Numbered from the stretch's first letter, positions 25,836-34,799 are shown. The stretch: DNA of 64,000 bases from Allokutzneria multivorans (GCF_039537405.1 NZ_BAABAL010000019.1:1-64000); one strand, 5' to 3'. The notes: generated from the sequence alone by a model not told the origin. A program made the numbers and translations.

Positions 25836-25848
25836 GCTCCCCACCTCC

Positions 25849-26877
25849 TCAGCCGTAGCGGCGCAGTTCGTGGAAGAAGTCGTCGACGACGGTCAGCTCG
25901 CCCGCGCTCCGAAGCTGCTCGTAGACGTGCGCGCCGACCGCGAGGTCGAGCACGCCGAGCCCGAAGGGGGAGAACACCAGCGGACGATCGGCGGGCAGCT
26001 CGACCCGGCCCGCCATCACGTCGTCGAGCGTGCCGTGCAGGAAGTCGCGGTTGCCCACGAGCTGCTCGGCCAGGTGCGGCGAGGTGTTCGCCTTCAGGCA
26101 GTGCTCGACGTCGTCGACGACGTTGGTCGACGCGAGGACGATCTCCGGGGAGACGTCGCGCAGGGAAACGTTGAGCACCAGGGGGTTGTGCGCGAACCAC
26201 GCGGGATCGGTGACGTGCGGGGTGGCCGCGACGGTCGCGAACACGACGATGTCAGACGCGCGGATCAGCGCTTCGGCGTTGTCGTGCACGGAGATCCGGC
26301 CGGACTCCCCCGAACGCTCCAGGTAGTCGCGGAAGCCCGATGCGTGCTCGGCGGACAGATCGTGCACGCCGACCTCGTCGAAGGACCAGCCGGTCCCGGC
26401 GAAGTAGGTGTGGATGTAGCGCGCGATCAGCCCGGTGCCGATGAAGCCGATCCTCGGCGGGCGCCCGCGCTGCCGGGTGAACCAGTCCGCCGCGAGCACG
26501 GCGGAGGCAGCGGTCCGGGTGGCGCTGATGATGGAGCTCTCCAAGCAGGCGAAGGGATATCCGGTCGCCTGGTCGTTGAGGATCAGCACGGCGGAAGCCC
26601 TGGGCAGCCCGGCCGCGACGTTCTCCGGGAAGCTGGAGATCCACTTGATCCCGTCGACGCCGACCCCGCCGCCGATCGAGGCGGGCAGCGCGATGATGCG
26701 CGAGGTGGGCCGGTCGGGGAAGCGCAGGAAGTACGACGGCGGGTTCACCGTGTCTCCGGCGCCGTGCACCTTGTAGGCGGCCTCGATCAGCTCCGTCACG
26801 GGCTTCTCCTGGCCGGCCAGCGCGCGCTGCACCTGGCCGCCGGAGATCACCGAGAACGCGGGAACCTGTTGGGGCAT
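25849..26877 (-). CDS. SbnB-like N-(2-amino-2-carboxyethyl)-L-glutamate dehydrogenase
   Basis: NAD-dependent enzyme of the ornithine-cyclodeaminase/mu-crystallin family, 342 residues. It oxidatively releases L-2,3-diaminopropionate and 2-oxoglutarate from the SbnA product. Visible marks are GVDGIKWISSFPEN, a Rossmann motif IGFIGTGLIARYI and NVSLRDVSPEI. The ATG at 26877 has GGAGA eight bases upstream. It is directly upstream of the SbnA-like gene, the usual pairing in Dap-containing peptide clusters. Confidence 0.9.
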   Translation of the reverse strand: MPQQVPAFSVISGGQVQRALAGQEKPVTELIEAAYKVHGAGDTVNPPSYFLRFPDRPTSRIIALPASIGGGVGVDGIKWISSFPENVAAGLPRASAVLILNDQATGYPFACLESSIISATRTAASAVLAADWFTRQRGRPPRIGFIGTGLIARYIHTYFAGTGWSFDEVGVHDLSAEHASGFRDYLERSGESGRISVHDNAEALIRASDIVVFATVAATPHVTDPAWFAHNPLVLNVSLRDVSPEIVLASTNVVDDVEHCLKANTSPHLAEQLVGNRDFLHGTLDDVMAGRVELPADRPLVFSPFGLGVLDLAVGAHVYEQLRSAGELTVVDDFFHELRRYG

Positions 26878-26896
26878 CAGAATTTCTCCGTGGGTC

Positions 26897-27853
26897 TCAG
26901 GCGAGTGGGGTGGTCGGCACGCCGAGGGCGACCAGGACTTCGCGAGGGCCGTCGAAGGCCTCGCGGCTGTGCGCCGTCCGCAGGTTGTCCACGAGCATCA
27001 GGTCACCGGCCCGCCACGGTTCGCGCAGGGTCACCGAGTCGTAGGTCTTGTTGATCACCTCGACCACGTCCTGGGTGATCTCGCCGCCCTCGCCGAAGCT
27101 CGTGTTGAACGGCAGGTTCTCCTTGCCGTAGACGTCGACCAGGTACTCCCGGACCTCGGCCGCCATCGTCCACTGGTTGAGGAAGGCGATCTGGTTGAAC
27201 CACAACCGCTCGCCGCTGCGGGGGTGGGTGGCGACGGCGGAGCGCCGTTGGCTGGTGCGCAGCCCGCCCCCGGAGATCCACTCGAAGCTGATCCCGTTGG
27301 CGGAGCAGTACTTCTCGACCTCGGCCCGGTCCGTCGTGCCGAACGCCTCGGTCCAAGACAGGCCGATTTCCTCGTTGTAGCAACGGTTCAGCAGCCAGCC
27401 CTCGTCCTCGAAGCGCTCGACCAGGTCGCTGGGCAGCTCGGCGAGCACCTTGGCGGAGTCGGCGACCGCGGTGGCTCCGCCGCCGGTGGGCGCGCTGAGG
27501 CAGGCGAAGAGCATCAGGCTGGGGAACTCCAGCGCGTAGCTGAGTTCGTGGTGCATGCACATCGGCTGGTTCGGCGGCCACTTCGAGGAGGAGTACACGC
27601 CGTCGCCGTGGCTGTCCCGCGTCGCGAACGCCTCGCGCTCGGCCATCAGCTCGACGCCCAAGATCCGCAGGACCGCGCTCGCACCGTCGACGTCGCTGAG
27701 CCCAAGGCCCCGCACCAGGACGGCGCCGTGCTGGGCGACTACCTCGTGCAGCGCGTCCCGGTTCCGCTCGGCCCATCCGGCCGCGTCGCCGACACCGCTC
27801 ACCTCGACGATGGCGAGCTTGCCTTCCTCCGCACGGCTGTTGAGCGTGCTCAT
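26897..27853 (-). CDS. SyrP-like TauD-family hydroxylase
   Basis: Fe(II)/2-oxoglutarate oxygenase of 318 residues. HxE is in PMCMHHELSYALEFPSLM, the distal His in LMVDNLRTAHSREAF, and the 2-oxoglutarate Arg in the following GPREVLVAL. The sequence style (GELITQD-like and WFNQIAFLNQW segments) fits SyrP-type enzymes, which beta-hydroxylate carrier-bound amino acids, Asp in the known case. The start codon overlaps the stop of the A-T NRPS (TGATG), which suggests it acts on the residue held by that protein, possibly Dap. Confidence 0.85.
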   Translation of the reverse strand: MSTLNSRAEEGKLAIVEVSGVGDAAGWAERNRDALHEVVAQHGAVLVRGLGLSDVDGASAVLRILGVELMAEREAFATRDSHGDGVYSSSKWPPNQPMCMHHELSYALEFPSLMLFACLSAPTGGGATAVADSAKVLAELPSDLVERFEDEGWLLNRCYNEEIGLSWTEAFGTTDRAEVEKYCSANGISFEWISGGGLRTSQRRSAVATHPRSGERLWFNQIAFLNQWTMAAEVREYLVDVYGKENLPFNTSFGEGGEITQDVVEVINKTYDSVTLREPWRAGDLMLVDNLRTAHSREAFDGPREVLVALGVPTTPLA

Positions 27854-30183
27854 CACAGTGCCCTCCCGTTCTCCGTCACCGAGTCGACCGCCGCCGCGAG
27901 ATCGGCGAGCACAGGGGTCCGGGTCAGGTCCTTGAGCGAGATCGCGCGCTCCAGCTTGACCACCAGGCGCACCGCTGACAGCGAAGTGCCACCGGAGTCG
28001 AAGAAGTGGCTGTCCCTGCCGACCTCCTCCGGCGCGACACCGAGGGCTTCGGCCCACGCGGCGGCGATCCGCCATTCGGTCGCAGTGCGCGGCGCTTCGA
28101 CCTCGTCCGCCTTCAGCTCGGCGGCGACCGCTGTCAGGTGTTTCTTGTCGATCTTGCCATTTCCGGTGAGCGGCAGTGCCGCCATCCAGTGGAAGTGGCT
28201 GGGCACCATGTACTCCGGCAGCTCCGCCGCGAGGTGTTCGCGCAGCTGGTCGCCTGGCAGCTCGGAAGGCGTGGAGTAGAAGGCGACCAAGGTCTTGCCC
28301 TGATCCACGACCACTGCGGCGTCACGCACACCTGCCGCGCTGAGGAGGCGGTTCTCGATCTCGCCGATCTCGATGCGGAAGCCACGGATCTTGACCTGCG
28401 CGTCGCGGCGGCCGAGGAACTCCAGCTTGCCCTCGGGCAGCCAGCGGCCGAAGTCGCCGGAACGGTAGAGCCGCTCCCCCGACCGGTGCGGATCGGCGAG
28501 GAAGGCCGCCGCCGTGCGCTCGGGATCGTTGATGTAGCCGCGACCGACGCACACTCCGGAGAAGACGATCTCGCCGGGAGAACCGAGCGGTACCGGGTTC
28601 AGGTTCTCGTCCACCACGTACACGCGGACGTTGTTCACCGCGCGCCCCAAGGGAACCCGCTCACGCTCGGGCGCGCGGGACATCACCTCGTGGTTGGTGT
28701 CGTCGGAGGTCTCGGTGAGGCCGTAAGCGTTGGCCAGCTTGATGTCCGGGAACGCGGCGAACCAGCGCTGCGCCAGCTCCTTCTTCAAGGCCTCGCCGGT
28801 AGCGGACACGCAGTGCAGGCGGCCGAGGTCCCCGGAGTGCTCCTCCAGGTGGGAGAGCACGACCTCCAAATAGGACGGAACGACCTGCATCACGTCGATG
28901 CCGTCGGAAACGAGGCTGACGAAGCGCTGCACGTCCATGATCGCCTCCTGGTCCACGATCACCGTGCGACCGCCGACCAGGAGCGCGGAAACGAGCTGCC
29001 ACAACGAGATGTCGAAGCACTGCGGCGCGATCTGCGCGATGACGCTGCCCTCGGCGATGCCGAAGTCGTCGATCTTCGCGTAGAGGTGGTTGAGCATGCC
29101 CGCGTGCTCGCACATGGCTCCCTTGGGCTCGCCGGTGGAGCCCGAGGTGAAGTAGATGTAGGCCAAGTCGTCCCAGCCGACCGCGATACCGAGATCGTTG
29201 TCATCGTGGGCCTCGGCGTAGATCTCGTCGACGAAGACCCTGGTGAAACCCGTTGTCTGGTCGAGGTTCTGGGTACTGCCGCGCTCGGTGAGCACCAGTG
29301 CGCACTCAGCGCGGCGCAGCGTCTTGCCGATGCGCTCCGCCGGGAAGTGCGGCTCGATCGGGAGGTAGCCGCCGCCCGCCTTGAAGATCGCGAGAACCGA
29401 GGCGAGCCAGTCAAGATTCCGTTCGGTGACAAGGGCGACAACGTCCTGTGAGGACAGTCCTCGCGCACGCAGAGCCCGGCCGATCCGGTTCGCACGGCGG
29501 TTCAGCTCGGCGTAGGTCCAGCTGCGGTCGCCGTGCTCCACCGCGATCTTGTCGGGGTGCTGGCGGACGCGGTCCTCGAACAGCTCGTGGAAGCGGCGGT
29601 CGGGCAGTTCGCGCTCCGGCCCGGCGAGGCCGTCGAACTGGAAGTCCAGCTCCTCGTGGGAAAGCAGGCTCACGGCGTCGGGGCGGTCGAGCGCGGTGCG
29701 GTAGTAGCCGGCGATCCGCGCGATGTGATCGGTGTCGAAAGCCTCTGTGCGGTAGCGCAGCCTGAGCAGACCGTCCTTTTCGGACACTGCGAGGACGATG
29801 TTCTCCGGAAGCTCCGCGATGTCGCCGAGCACGACCTCGAACAGCACACCCTCGGGAAGCGGTTCGGCGGCGTGCGCGGCGATGTCCTTCGCGACTTTGT
29901 CCGCCTGCGCAACGAGTTCCGGCCAGGTGCCCCCGACTGCGATCGCACAGGGCAACGGCGCTCCACCAGAGGGCGCGTAGCCGGTGCGGATCTCCGCCTC
30001 ACCGCTGAGCGCGCTGATCACTTTGGCGTGCGCGGCAAGCAGCTCCGCCGACGATGGCGACGAGGTGAGCGCGCTGTCGTGGGCCGCGACCCCGGAGAGG
30101 GCGTCGACCAACGCGGTCCAACGGGGAAGCGCGGTGAACCCGGCTGCCCCGAGCACGTCCTGCCAGAAGTCCCGGGCTCCCAT
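27853..30183 (-). CDS. Stand-alone NRPS A-T protein with vestigial condensation-like N-terminus
   Basis: Protein of 776 residues. Residues 1-190 resemble the C-terminal half of a condensation domain but contain no HHxxxDG. An adenylation domain follows (about 205-680; core motifs YFTSGSTGEPKG, NAYGLTET, YRSGDFGRW, GNGKID). A carrier domain (about 695-770) has its Ser in DSGGTSLS. My pocket reading is D-I-W-Q-S-T-A-D-D-K, which resembles codes I recall for diamino acids such as Dab. With SbnA/SbnB genes in the same operon, L-Dap is the likely substrate. It is a candidate to load the A-less C-T module of the third NRPS in trans. The ATG at 30183 has GGAGGGG upstream. Confidence 0.85.
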   Translation of the reverse strand: MGARDFWQDVLGAAGFTALPRWTALVDALSGVAAHDSALTSSPSSAELLAAHAKVISALSGEAEIRTGYAPSGGAPLPCAIAVGGTWPELVAQADKVAKDIAAHAAEPLPEGVLFEVVLGDIAELPENIVLAVSEKDGLLRLRYRTEAFDTDHIARIAGYYRTALDRPDAVSLLSHEELDFQFDGLAGPERELPDRRFHELFEDRVRQHPDKIAVEHGDRSWTYAELNRRANRIGRALRARGLSSQDVVALVTERNLDWLASVLAIFKAGGGYLPIEPHFPAERIGKTLRRAECALVLTERGSTQNLDQTTGFTRVFVDEIYAEAHDDNDLGIAVGWDDLAYIYFTSGSTGEPKGAMCEHAGMLNHLYAKIDDFGIAEGSVIAQIAPQCFDISLWQLVSALLVGGRTVIVDQEAIMDVQRFVSLVSDGIDVMQVVPSYLEVVLSHLEEHSGDLGRLHCVSATGEALKKELAQRWFAAFPDIKLANAYGLTETSDDTNHEVMSRAPERERVPLGRAVNNVRVYVVDENLNPVPLGSPGEIVFSGVCVGRGYINDPERTAAAFLADPHRSGERLYRSGDFGRWLPEGKLEFLGRRDAQVKIRGFRIEIGEIENRLLSAAGVRDAAVVVDQGKTLVAFYSTPSELPGDQLREHLAAELPEYMVPSHFHWMAALPLTGNGKIDKKHLTAVAAELKADEVEAPRTATEWRIAAAWAEALGVAPEEVGRDSHFFDSGGTSLSAVRLVVKLERAISLKDLTRTPVLADLAAAVDSVTENGRAL

Positions 30184-30224
30184 CGAGGTCCCCTCCGCTC
30201 ACATCAGGCATGGCCTCAAGGGAA

Positions 30225-30268
30225 AACCTATCCACGCGACATTTTTTCTCGTTATCGCCGGAGTTATC
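30225..30268 (-). promoter_or_regulatory. SARP-type promoter B (A-T NRPS / Dap operon)
   Basis: Minus strand: GATAAC (30268-30263), GATAAC (30256-30251) and a degenerate AAAATG (30245-30240), then 9 bases and -10 TAGGTT (30230-30225). The first interval is 12 bp and the second 11. Predicted leader about 35 bases. Confidence 0.65.
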
Positions 30269-31217
30269 GCTGGAGCTCGACCGCTCCGCGCTGTTTGCCG
30301 GTCAGCGTCAGGAAGACCTCGTCCAAGCTCGGCGTGCTGGTGTCGATCGCGGAGACCGCGAGGCCCGATTCCGAGATCGCGCGCACGGCGTCGGTGAGGT
30401 CGGCCGAGCCAGAAATGGGCAGCTGCACCAGGCCTGCCTCGTGGTCGACGTGACCGGCGAGCCGCACCCCCGCGAGCGCGTCGACCACGGCCACCAAGTC
30501 CCGCGGGTGCACGGGTTTCACGCGCAGCGTCTGTCCGCCGACCCTGGCGCGCAGCTCGGCGGGCGTCCCGGAGGCGATGACCACGCCGTTGTCCATCACC
30601 ACAACGGAATCGGCGAGCGCCTCGGCCTCCTCCATGTACTGCGTGGTGAGCAGCACGGTGGAGCCCTCGGCGACCAGATCGCGGACCACGTCCCACAAAC
30701 CGTTGCGGCTGCGCGGGTCCAGGCCCGTGGTCGGCTCGTCGAGGTAGATCACCTTCGGGTCGCCGATCAGGCTCGCGGCCAGGTCCAGGCGCCTGCGCAT
30801 GCCGCCGGAGTACTCCCGCACGAGCTTGCCGCCAGCCGCGACGAGGTCGAATCGCTCCAACAGCTCCTCGACCCTCGCCCATGCCCGCTTCTTCGGCAGG
30901 TCGAGCAGTCTTGCGATCAAGTACAAGTTGTCGCGGCCGGAGATGTCCTTGTCCACGGCGGCGTACTGGCCGGTGAGCCCGATCAGTTCGCGGACCTGCC
31001 GGGGCTGCGTCGCCACGTCGTAGCCGCACACCGTCGCCCGACCGCCGGTGGGCGGGATCAGGGTGGCCAGCATGCGGACCGTGGTGGTCTTGCCCGCGCC
31101 GTTGGGGCCGAGCAGGCCGAGCACCGTGCCGACCGGGACCTGGAGATCGACACCGTCGACGGCCCTGTGGTCGCCGTAGTGCTTCTCCAGGCGCTCGACC
31201 TCGATCCCCAGCGTCAC
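30264..31217 (-). CDS. DrrA-like ABC transporter ATPase
   Basis: ATPase of 317 residues for an ABC-2 exporter. Walker A GPNGAGKTT, signature YSGGMRRRLDLA, Walker B VIYLDEPTTGLD and the H-loop-position TTQYMEEA are present. The C-terminal extension ending in SLDEVFLTLTG is typical of daunorubicin-resistance DrrA proteins. It probably exports the peptide or confers self-resistance together with the permease encoded next. The GTG start overlaps the mbtH stop (GTGA). Confidence 0.92.
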   Translation of the reverse strand: MTLGIEVERLEKHYGDHRAVDGVDLQVPVGTVLGLLGPNGAGKTTTVRMLATLIPPTGGRATVCGYDVATQPRQVRELIGLTGQYAAVDKDISGRDNLYLIARLLDLPKKRAWARVEELLERFDLVAAGGKLVREYSGGMRRRLDLAASLIGDPKVIYLDEPTTGLDPRSRNGLWDVVRDLVAEGSTVLLTTQYMEEAEALADSVVVMDNGVVIASGTPAELRARVGGQTLRVKPVHPRDLVAVVDALAGVRLAGHVDHEAGLVQLPISGSADLTDAVRAISESGLAVSAIDTSTPSLDEVFLTLTGKQRGAVELQR

Positions 31218-31429
31218 TGGCCCCGGTCCATCGCGGCGGCGAGGCTGCGCGGGCGCATGTCCGTCCAGTTCTGCTCGACGTAGTCAAGGCAGGCCTGGCG
31301 GGAGTCCTTGTCGTGCGCGACGGTCCAGCCGGCCGGGACCTCCGCGAAGGACGGCCACAGCGAGTGCTGTCCCTCGTCGTTGACCAGCACGAGGTAGGTG
31401 CCGTCCGGGTCCTCGAAGGGGTTCGTCAT
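31214..31429 (-). CDS. MbtH-family protein
   Basis: Small activator (71 residues) that binds NRPS adenylation domains and aids their folding or activity. Family marks: NPFEDPDGTYLVLVNDEGQ, HSLWPSFAEVPAGW and NWTDMRP. The ATG at 31429 with an AAGGAAG site upstream gives the normal length; the frame continues to a GTG at 31456. It is coupled to the DrrA-like gene and has its own SARP-type promoter. Confidence 0.95.
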   Translation of the reverse strand: MTNPFEDPDGTYLVLVNDEGQHSLWPSFAEVPAGWTVAHDKDSRQACLDYVEQNWTDMRPRSLAAAMDRGQ

Positions 31430-31461
31430 GGCGGTGCTTCCTTTCGTGGTGTTCACCGGAA

Positions 31462-31493
31462 ACGCTAGGCAGCTGGCTTATCGCCGCCGTATT
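31462..31493 (-). promoter_or_regulatory. SARP-type promoter C (mbtH-drrA operon)
   Basis: Minus strand: AATACG (31493-31488) and GATAAG (31482-31477), 11 bp apart, 9 bases, then -10 TAGCGT (31467-31462). Predicted leader about 26 bases. Confidence 0.75.
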
Positions 31494-31501
31494 TCCGCTG
31501 G

Positions 31502-32284
31502 TCAGGAGCGGTGGGAGTAGCACACGACGGACGCGGGGGCGAACACCGCGATCAGCGCGCCGATCCACAGCAGCGCCCCGATCACGGTCCCGGTGGCGTC
31601 GACGCCGAGCATGAGGTTGCGGCAGGCGTCGCAGACCAGGGTGATCGGGTTGAGCTCGATCACCGGGCGCAGCCAGTCCGGCATGGTGTCGGTCGGCACG
31701 AACAGCGAGCTGGCGAACTGCACCGGCACCAACCACGCGAAGCCGACCGACTGCACGGTCTGCGGCGAGCGGATGGCCAGGCCGATGAACGCCGAGATCC
31801 ACGCGAGCGCCACGCCGAAGGCGAGCATCAGCGCGATCGAGGCGAGCGTGGCCAGCGTGCCGCCCTGCGGCCGGAAGCCGATGGCGAGGGAGAACAGGAA
31901 CACCAGCGCCAGCCCGACCGCCATGCGGCACAGGTCGGCGGTGATCCGGCCGATCAGCACCGAGGACCGGGCGATCGAGATGGAGCGGAAGCGGTCCATC
32001 ATGCCGCTGTCGAAGTCCATGTTGAGGCCGATCCCGGTGGCCATCGACACCACGGAGACGGCCTGGATCATGATGCCCGGCAACAGGTACTGCTTGTAGT
32101 CGGACCCGACAGCTGCACCACCGATGGCTCCGCCGAACACCGAGATGAAGACCCCGGCGAGCAGCATGGGCATGATCACGTCGAAGGCTTGCAGCGGATC
32201 GCCCTTGAGCTGCAACAGGTTCCTGCGGCAGATCGCCAGGGACTGCCGCAGCACCCTCGCTGGGAACACGCTCGTCTGCTGCAC
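31502..32284 (-). CDS. ABC-2 family permease (DrrB-like)
   Basis: Membrane component of about 260 residues with six hydrophobic segments (first around AFDVIMPMLLAGVFISVFGG). The DFDSGMMDRFRSI element is typical of DrrB permeases. It should pair with the DrrA-like ATPase. The open frame extends upstream to 32473, but a SARP-type promoter places the transcript start at about 32285. The GTG at 32284 is therefore the most likely start, on a leaderless message. Confidence 0.85.
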   Translation of the reverse strand: MQQTSVFPARVLRQSLAICRRNLLQLKGDPLQAFDVIMPMLLAGVFISVFGGAIGGAAVGSDYKQYLLPGIMIQAVSVVSMATGIGLNMDFDSGMMDRFRSISIARSSVLIGRITADLCRMAVGLALVFLFSLAIGFRPQGGTLATLASIALMLAFGVALAWISAFIGLAIRSPQTVQSVGFAWLVPVQFASSLFVPTDTMPDWLRPVIELNPITLVCDACRNLMLGVDATGTVIGALLWIGALIAVFAPASVVCYSHRS

Positions 32285-32291
32285 ATGTCGG

Positions 32292-32323
32292 AAGCTAGCC
32301 GCGCGGCCTATCGCGGCGGTATC
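32292..32323 (-). promoter_or_regulatory. SARP-type promoter D (permease)
   Basis: Minus strand: GATACC (32323-32318) and GATAGG (32312-32307), 11 bp apart, 9 bases, then -10 TAGCTT (32297-32292). The predicted start is next to the GTG at 32284. It is back to back with promoter E. Confidence 0.75.
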
Positions 32324-32329
32324 ACCGGG

Positions 32330-32361
32330 GATAACGGCCCAATATGGCGCGAACCTAGCGT
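32330..32361 (+). promoter_or_regulatory. SARP-type promoter E (first P450)
   Basis: Plus strand: GATAAC (32330-32335) and AATATG (32341-32346), 11 bp apart, 9 bases, then -10 TAGCGT (32356-32361). Predicted leader about 29 bases. It is the only rightward copy and serves the only rightward gene of the NRPS cluster. Confidence 0.75.
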
Positions 32362-32396
32362 GACCGAAACAGGCTTTCGCCACGCGACGGGAACCC

Positions 32397-33581
32397 ATGA
32401 TGACTGAGCAAGTACTCACGTCCGTCCCGGACGTCGACGGCGGGAACACGTTGTTCGACTGGTTCCGGCACATGCGCGACGAGCGGCCGGTGTGGTTCGA
32501 CCGCGGTCAGTACCACGTGTTCCGCTACGACGACGTGCACCGGGTGATCACCGATCCCGCGGTGTTCTCCAACGACTCCAGCCGGGTGTTCGAGCAGTTG
32601 AAGCCGATCACCGGCGGCAACATCAACTCGATGGACCCGCCGGAGCACCGCAGGCTGCGCGGGCTGGCGAACACCGCGTTCACGCCGAGGGTGGTGGCGC
32701 GGCTGGAATCGCGCATCCGCGAGGTCACCACCGAGCTGCTGGACCGCGTGGACGGGGACGCCTTCGACCTCGTCGAGTCGCTGACCCACCCGCTGCCGGT
32801 GATCGTGATCGCCGAGCTGCTGGGCGTGCCGTCCTCCGACGCCGACCTGTTCCGCGTCTGGGTCGACCAGCTCACCGACCTCCAGGGCGTGATCGACCCG
32901 GGCGCCGACGACTTCCTTGAGGTTTTCGACGCGGCGACCCGGGACATGAACCAGTACCTGTTGGAGCACTGCCGGGCGCGCCGGACCGACCCCAAGGAAG
33001 ACCTGATCACCAGCCTGGTGCACGCGGAGGTCGACGGCTCGCGGCTGACCGAGGACGAGCTGGTCAAGTTCACCTCGATCCTGTTCCACACCGGGCACCT
33101 CACCACCACGCTGATGCTGGGCAACGCGGTGCAGGCGCTGGACGCGTGGACCGACGCCTTCGCCGAGCTGCGCGCGGACCGCTCGCTGATCCCGAACGCG
33201 CTGGAGGAGGTCATGCGCTACCGCTCCCCGTTCACCACGGTCAGCCGCGTGAGCACGCGCGACGTTGAAGTGGCGGGGCACGTGATCCCGGCGAACAGCA
33301 TGGTGACGCCGTGGGTGATCTCGGCCAACCACGACGAACGGCGCTTCGTCGAGCCGGAGCGCTTCGACATCCGCCGCGACACCTCGCACGTGGCGTTCGG
33401 GCACGGCATCCACTTCTGTCTCGGCGCCCCGTTGGCGCGACTGGAAGGACGGGTCGCCCTGAACGTGCTTTTCGATCGCTTCAAGGAATTGCGGGTCGAT
33501 CCCAACGCCGACATCCGCTACCACCCGTCGGGCGGCATGTACGGCGCCCGCAATCTTCCAGTGCTCGCACGACGAGCCTGA
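32397..33581 (+). CDS. Cytochrome P450 (first)
   Basis: Bacterial class I P450 of 394 residues. The heme Cys lies in FGHGIHFCLGAPLARLEG and the ExxR motif in LEEVMRYRSP. The I-helix reads FHTGHLTTTLMLGN, with Leu where the usual (D/E)T acid sits; I recall such GHxTTT variants among secondary-metabolite P450s. It probably tailors the peptide or a precursor. Two adjacent ATGs (32397, 32400) are possible; GACGGGA lies upstream. It converges on the XRE regulator gene, 12 bp away. Confidence 0.9.
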   Translation: MMTEQVLTSVPDVDGGNTLFDWFRHMRDERPVWFDRGQYHVFRYDDVHRVITDPAVFSNDSSRVFEQLKPITGGNINSMDPPEHRRLRGLANTAFTPRVVARLESRIREVTTELLDRVDGDAFDLVESLTHPLPVIVIAELLGVPSSDADLFRVWVDQLTDLQGVIDPGADDFLEVFDAATRDMNQYLLEHCRARRTDPKEDLITSLVHAEVDGSRLTEDELVKFTSILFHTGHLTTTLMLGNAVQALDAWTDAFAELRADRSLIPNALEEVMRYRSPFTTVSRVSTRDVEVAGHVIPANSMVTPWVISANHDERRFVEPERFDIRRDTSHVAFGHGIHFCLGAPLARLEGRVALNVLFDRFKELRVDPNADIRYHPSGGMYGARNLPVLARRA

Positions 33582-33593
33582 CAGGGGTTTTCG

Positions 33594-34799
33594 TCAGTCG
33601 GCGAGCCCGAGCCAGGTGGCGAATCGGGTGAGGTCGGGGTTGGCGCGGCGGTGCAGACTGACGAGGACGCGAGCGGTTTCGCGGACCATCGGGTGGTAGC
33701 GGGTTTGTTCGGGTGCGGCTCGGCGGGCGTTTTCCAGGGCGGTGAGGGTGCCGGGGCGGTCGCCGAGCATGAGGTGGGCTCGGGCAACGTCGATGTAGTG
33801 GTGGCCGATGCGGGTGGCGGGCAGCCCGCGGGGTGTCTTGAGTGTGGTTGCGGCAGTGACGGCGTGTTCGGCGTTGCCGAGTTCGACGGCGGCGGCGACG
33901 TCGTGGATCGCGGTGTTGGCCGGTCCGAAGGTGAGTTGGTAGTGCACCTGGTCGTGGCGGATTCGGGCGGCCAGGTCTCGAGCGGCGCGCAGGTGGGCCT
34001 GGGTGGTGTCGGCGTTGCCCGCGCGGGAGGCGAGGGTGACCGCGCGCAGGTGCATGCTGCCGTAGACGGTGATCGCGGCCGGGCTGCCGGCTGAGAGGTG
34101 GCTGTCGAGCCGGTCTCGCGCGGTATCGAGCATGTGGAGGCCGCGGTCGTAGTCGCCTGCGGCTTGGAACGAGTTGACCCTGGTCCAGTGGGCCAGCCCG
34201 ATCGCCAGCGGGTCGCCGGAGCGCTCGGCGGCCCAGGCGAGCTTGTGCTCGATGGATTCAGCGAGGTCGCCGTAGCCCAGCCGGTAGACGAGTCCGTGTG
34301 CGGCGTAGAAGGCGTCGACGAGCAGCCGGAACACCTGCTCTCGCTCTGCGGTGCCGCCGGTGGCGTGGATGGCGAGGGTGAGTTCCTCCAGCGTGGCCGG
34401 AAGTGCGGCGGCAAGCTTGCCGTAGCGACCTGACCGTCGAAGTTGGGACAACTGCTCGACGTCGGTGCGGAGCTGGTCGAGCGAGCGTGCGTCGACCTGG
34501 GCGGCGGGTGGCAGGTCGTAGCCGCGCAGAGCTCCGCGAAGAGCGTCGATGGCGGTGTTGGTACCGGCGGCGCGGTGTTCGGCCTCGTAGGGCTGGCCGT
34601 GGACACGTTCGATCGGGACACCGAGCGCGCGGGCGACGGCGGCGACCAAGGCATGTCCGGCGGCGCGATCGCCGATCTCGACCTTCGACAGCATGCTGAG
34701 CGAGATGTTGGCACGGGCGGCGAGTTGGCGTTGGGTCAAGCCGTGGGCCTTGCGAAGCACGGTGATGTTCTCGCCTGTGGCCAGTGGGCTGGATGCCAT
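33594..34799 (-). CDS. XRE-family regulator with TPR-like C-terminus
   Basis: Protein of 401 residues. An N-terminal helix-turn-helix (ENITVLRKAHGLTQRQLAARANISLSMLSKVEIGDR) is followed by a long Ala- and Leu-rich helical region with TPR-like repeats. Such regulators often sit beside actinobacterial ATP-grasp peptide loci. It is divergent from the precursor peptide gene, with an 11-bp direct repeat between them. The ATG at 34799 with GAGAGG upstream is preferred to the GTG/ATG at 34820. Confidence 0.8.
   Translation of the reverse strand: MASSPLATGENITVLRKAHGLTQRQLAARANISLSMLSKVEIGDRAAGHALVAAVARALGVPIERVHGQPYEAEHRAAGTNTAIDALRGALRGYDLPPAAQVDARSLDQLRTDVEQLSQLRRSGRYGKLAAALPATLEELTLAIHATGGTAEREQVFRLLVDAFYAAHGLVYRLGYGDLAESIEHKLAWAAERSGDPLAIGLAHWTRVNSFQAAGDYDRGLHMLDTARDRLDSHLSAGSPAAITVYGSMHLRAVTLASRAGNADTTQAHLRAARDLAARIRHDQVHYQLTFGPANTAIHDVAAAVELGNAEHAVTAATTLKTPRGLPATRIGHHYIDVARAHLMLGDRPGTLTALENARRAAPEQTRYHPMVRETARVLVSLHRRANPDLTRFATWLGLAD

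Noticed and set aside
32284..32473. Upstream extension of the DrrB-like permease to 32473
   Set aside because: It would run through both divergent SARP-type promoters and into the first P450; the family N-terminus begins near 32284.
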